Origin: Hydrogenophaga sp.
Lineage (GTDB): Bacteria > Pseudomonadota > Gammaproteobacteria > Burkholderiales > Burkholderiaceae_C
Reading direction: 5' to 3'
Assembly: GCA_030684755.1 (NCBI GenBank)
Contig: JAUXXN010000056.1
Coordinates: forward strand, 1-5,614
DNA: 5,614 nt
Both the position numbers and the translations under genes were made by a program. The notes under the pieces are model-generated. The model was given only the letters and a program-made list of their open reading frames with translations, was not told the origin of the DNA and searched no databases. Shown here in pieces: positions 4,931 to 5,614 of this stretch (position 1 is its first letter; each line of letters begins with the position of its first letter).

Positions 4931-5614
4931 ATGAGCCCTACCGACACCACCGCCCCGCCCGAGCGCTTCAACTTCGCCCGCCACCTGATCGAGATCAACG
5001 ACAGCCGCCCCCACAAAACCGCTCTGATCGACGACGCGGGCACGCTCACCTACGGCCAGTTGGCCGACCAAGTGCAGCGTTTTTCAGCCGCCTTGCAGGC
5101 GCTGGGCCTGCAGCGCGAAGCGCGGGTGTTGCTGCTCATGCACGACAGCAGCGACTGGGTGGTGGCGTTTTTGGGCGCGTTGCATGCGGGCGTGGTGCCG
5201 GTGGCGGTGAACACCTTGCTCACCGCGCAAGACTACGGCTTCATGCTGGCCAACAGCCGGGCGCAAGCGGCTTTGGTCTCCGGTGCGCTCTTGCACACGC
5301 TGCACAGCGCGCTGCAGTCGGCACCGGGCCATGAGGTGAAGCACCTCATCGTTTCCCGCGCCCAAGCGCCCCTGCCCACGGGCGCACACGACTTCGCCGC
5401 CCTCACCGCCGCCCACCCACCAGGCCCAGGTGCCGACACCCACGGCGACGAACCCGCTTTCTGGCTCTATTCCAGCGGCTCCACCGGCAGCCCCAAAGGC
5501 ACGGTCCACACCCAGGCCAACCTGTACTGGACGGCGGAGCTGTATGGCAAAGCCGTGTTGGGCCTGCGCGAATCCGACGTGGTGTTTTCTGCCGCGAAAC
5601 TGTTTTTTGCCTAC
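4931..5614 (+). CDS. bclA: Benzoate-CoA ligase, N-terminal 228 residues (partial)
   Basis: This enzyme (EC 6.2.1.25) activates benzoate with ATP and CoA to benzoyl-CoA, the entry step of the pathway and the source of the signal sensed by BoxR. The reading frame is open from the ATG at 4931 to the window edge, 228 codons; the family is usually a little over 500 residues. It is an ANL-superfamily adenylating enzyme: residues 11-31 (from ERFNFARHLIE) and LTYGQLADQV (39-48) are typical of the N-terminus, and the phosphate-binding loop YSSGSTGSPKGT is at 180-191. The last visible residues, FSAAKLFFAY (219-228), match the conserved SAAKLFFAYGLGN-type segment of benzoate-CoA ligases. The C-terminal domain with the catalytic lysine is not in the window. 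Substrate choice between benzoate and hydroxy- or aminobenzoates cannot be settled from this part, but the box context strongly favours benzoate. Confidence 0.9.
   Translation, partial: MSPTDTTAPPERFNFARHLIEINDSRPHKTALIDDAGTLTYGQLADQVQRFSAALQALGLQREARVLLLMHDSSDWVVAFLGALHAGVVPVAVNTLLTAQDYGFMLANSRAQAALVSGALLHTLHSALQSAPGHEVKHLIVSRAQAPLPTGAHDFAALTAAHPPGPGADTHGDEPAFWLYSSGSTGSPKGTVHTQANLYWTAELYGKAVLGLRESDVVFSAAKLFFAY

Noticed and set aside
5084..5509. A minus-strand open frame opposite the benzoate-CoA ligase gene.
   Set aside because: Gly/Arg/Ala/Val-rich shadow of the ligase; the plus strand carries the adenylate-forming loop and a strong Shine-Dalgarno sequence.

Overview
The window is a slice of an aerobic benzoate-degradation locus: the box pathway, in which benzoate is activated to benzoyl-CoA, epoxidised and then cleaved hydrolytically. 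The DNA is GC-rich with strong G/C bias at third codon positions. The proteins look like those of Betaproteobacteria, probably Burkholderiales in or near the Comamonadaceae. The genus is an inference from general similarity and is not proven.

Layout. Minus strand, read right to left: boxR (2215-3153, regulator), boxC (431-2086, ring-cleaving dihydrodiol lyase) and boxB (1-332, N-terminal part of the benzoyl-CoA epoxidase oxygenase component, cut by the window edge). The reductase gene boxA would be expected beyond position 1 but is not visible. Plus strand: boxD (3321-4898, 3,4-dehydroadipyl-CoA semialdehyde dehydrogenase) and then the start of a benzoate-CoA ligase gene (4931-5614, cut by the right edge). 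The boxR and boxD genes diverge from a control region of about 170 bp. The only other sizeable gaps are boxR-boxC (128 bp), boxC-boxB (98 bp) and boxD-ligase (32 bp). No RNA gene, mobile element, CRISPR array or convincing terminator was seen.

How the genes work together. The ligase makes benzoyl-CoA from benzoate, CoA and ATP. BoxAB converts benzoyl-CoA to the 2,3-epoxide. BoxC opens the ring and releases formate, giving 3,4-dehydroadipyl-CoA semialdehyde. BoxD oxidises this to the acid, which then enters beta-oxidation-like steps. BoxR joins an XRE-type helix-turn-helix to a shikimate-kinase-like domain and is the expected benzoyl-CoA-responsive repressor.

The most informative non-coding signal is a shared candidate operator, TGCA-N6-TGCA. 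It occurs once at a good sigma70-like promoter in front of boxC and once in the boxR/boxD divergent region, where the two TGCA elements enclose the predicted boxD -10 box. Further TGCA copies sit beside the first -10 box, in the boxC leader, downstream of the boxD promoter and over the boxR start codon. The pathway itself is known. I found no undescribed system, and the regulatory architecture is the part most worth checking.
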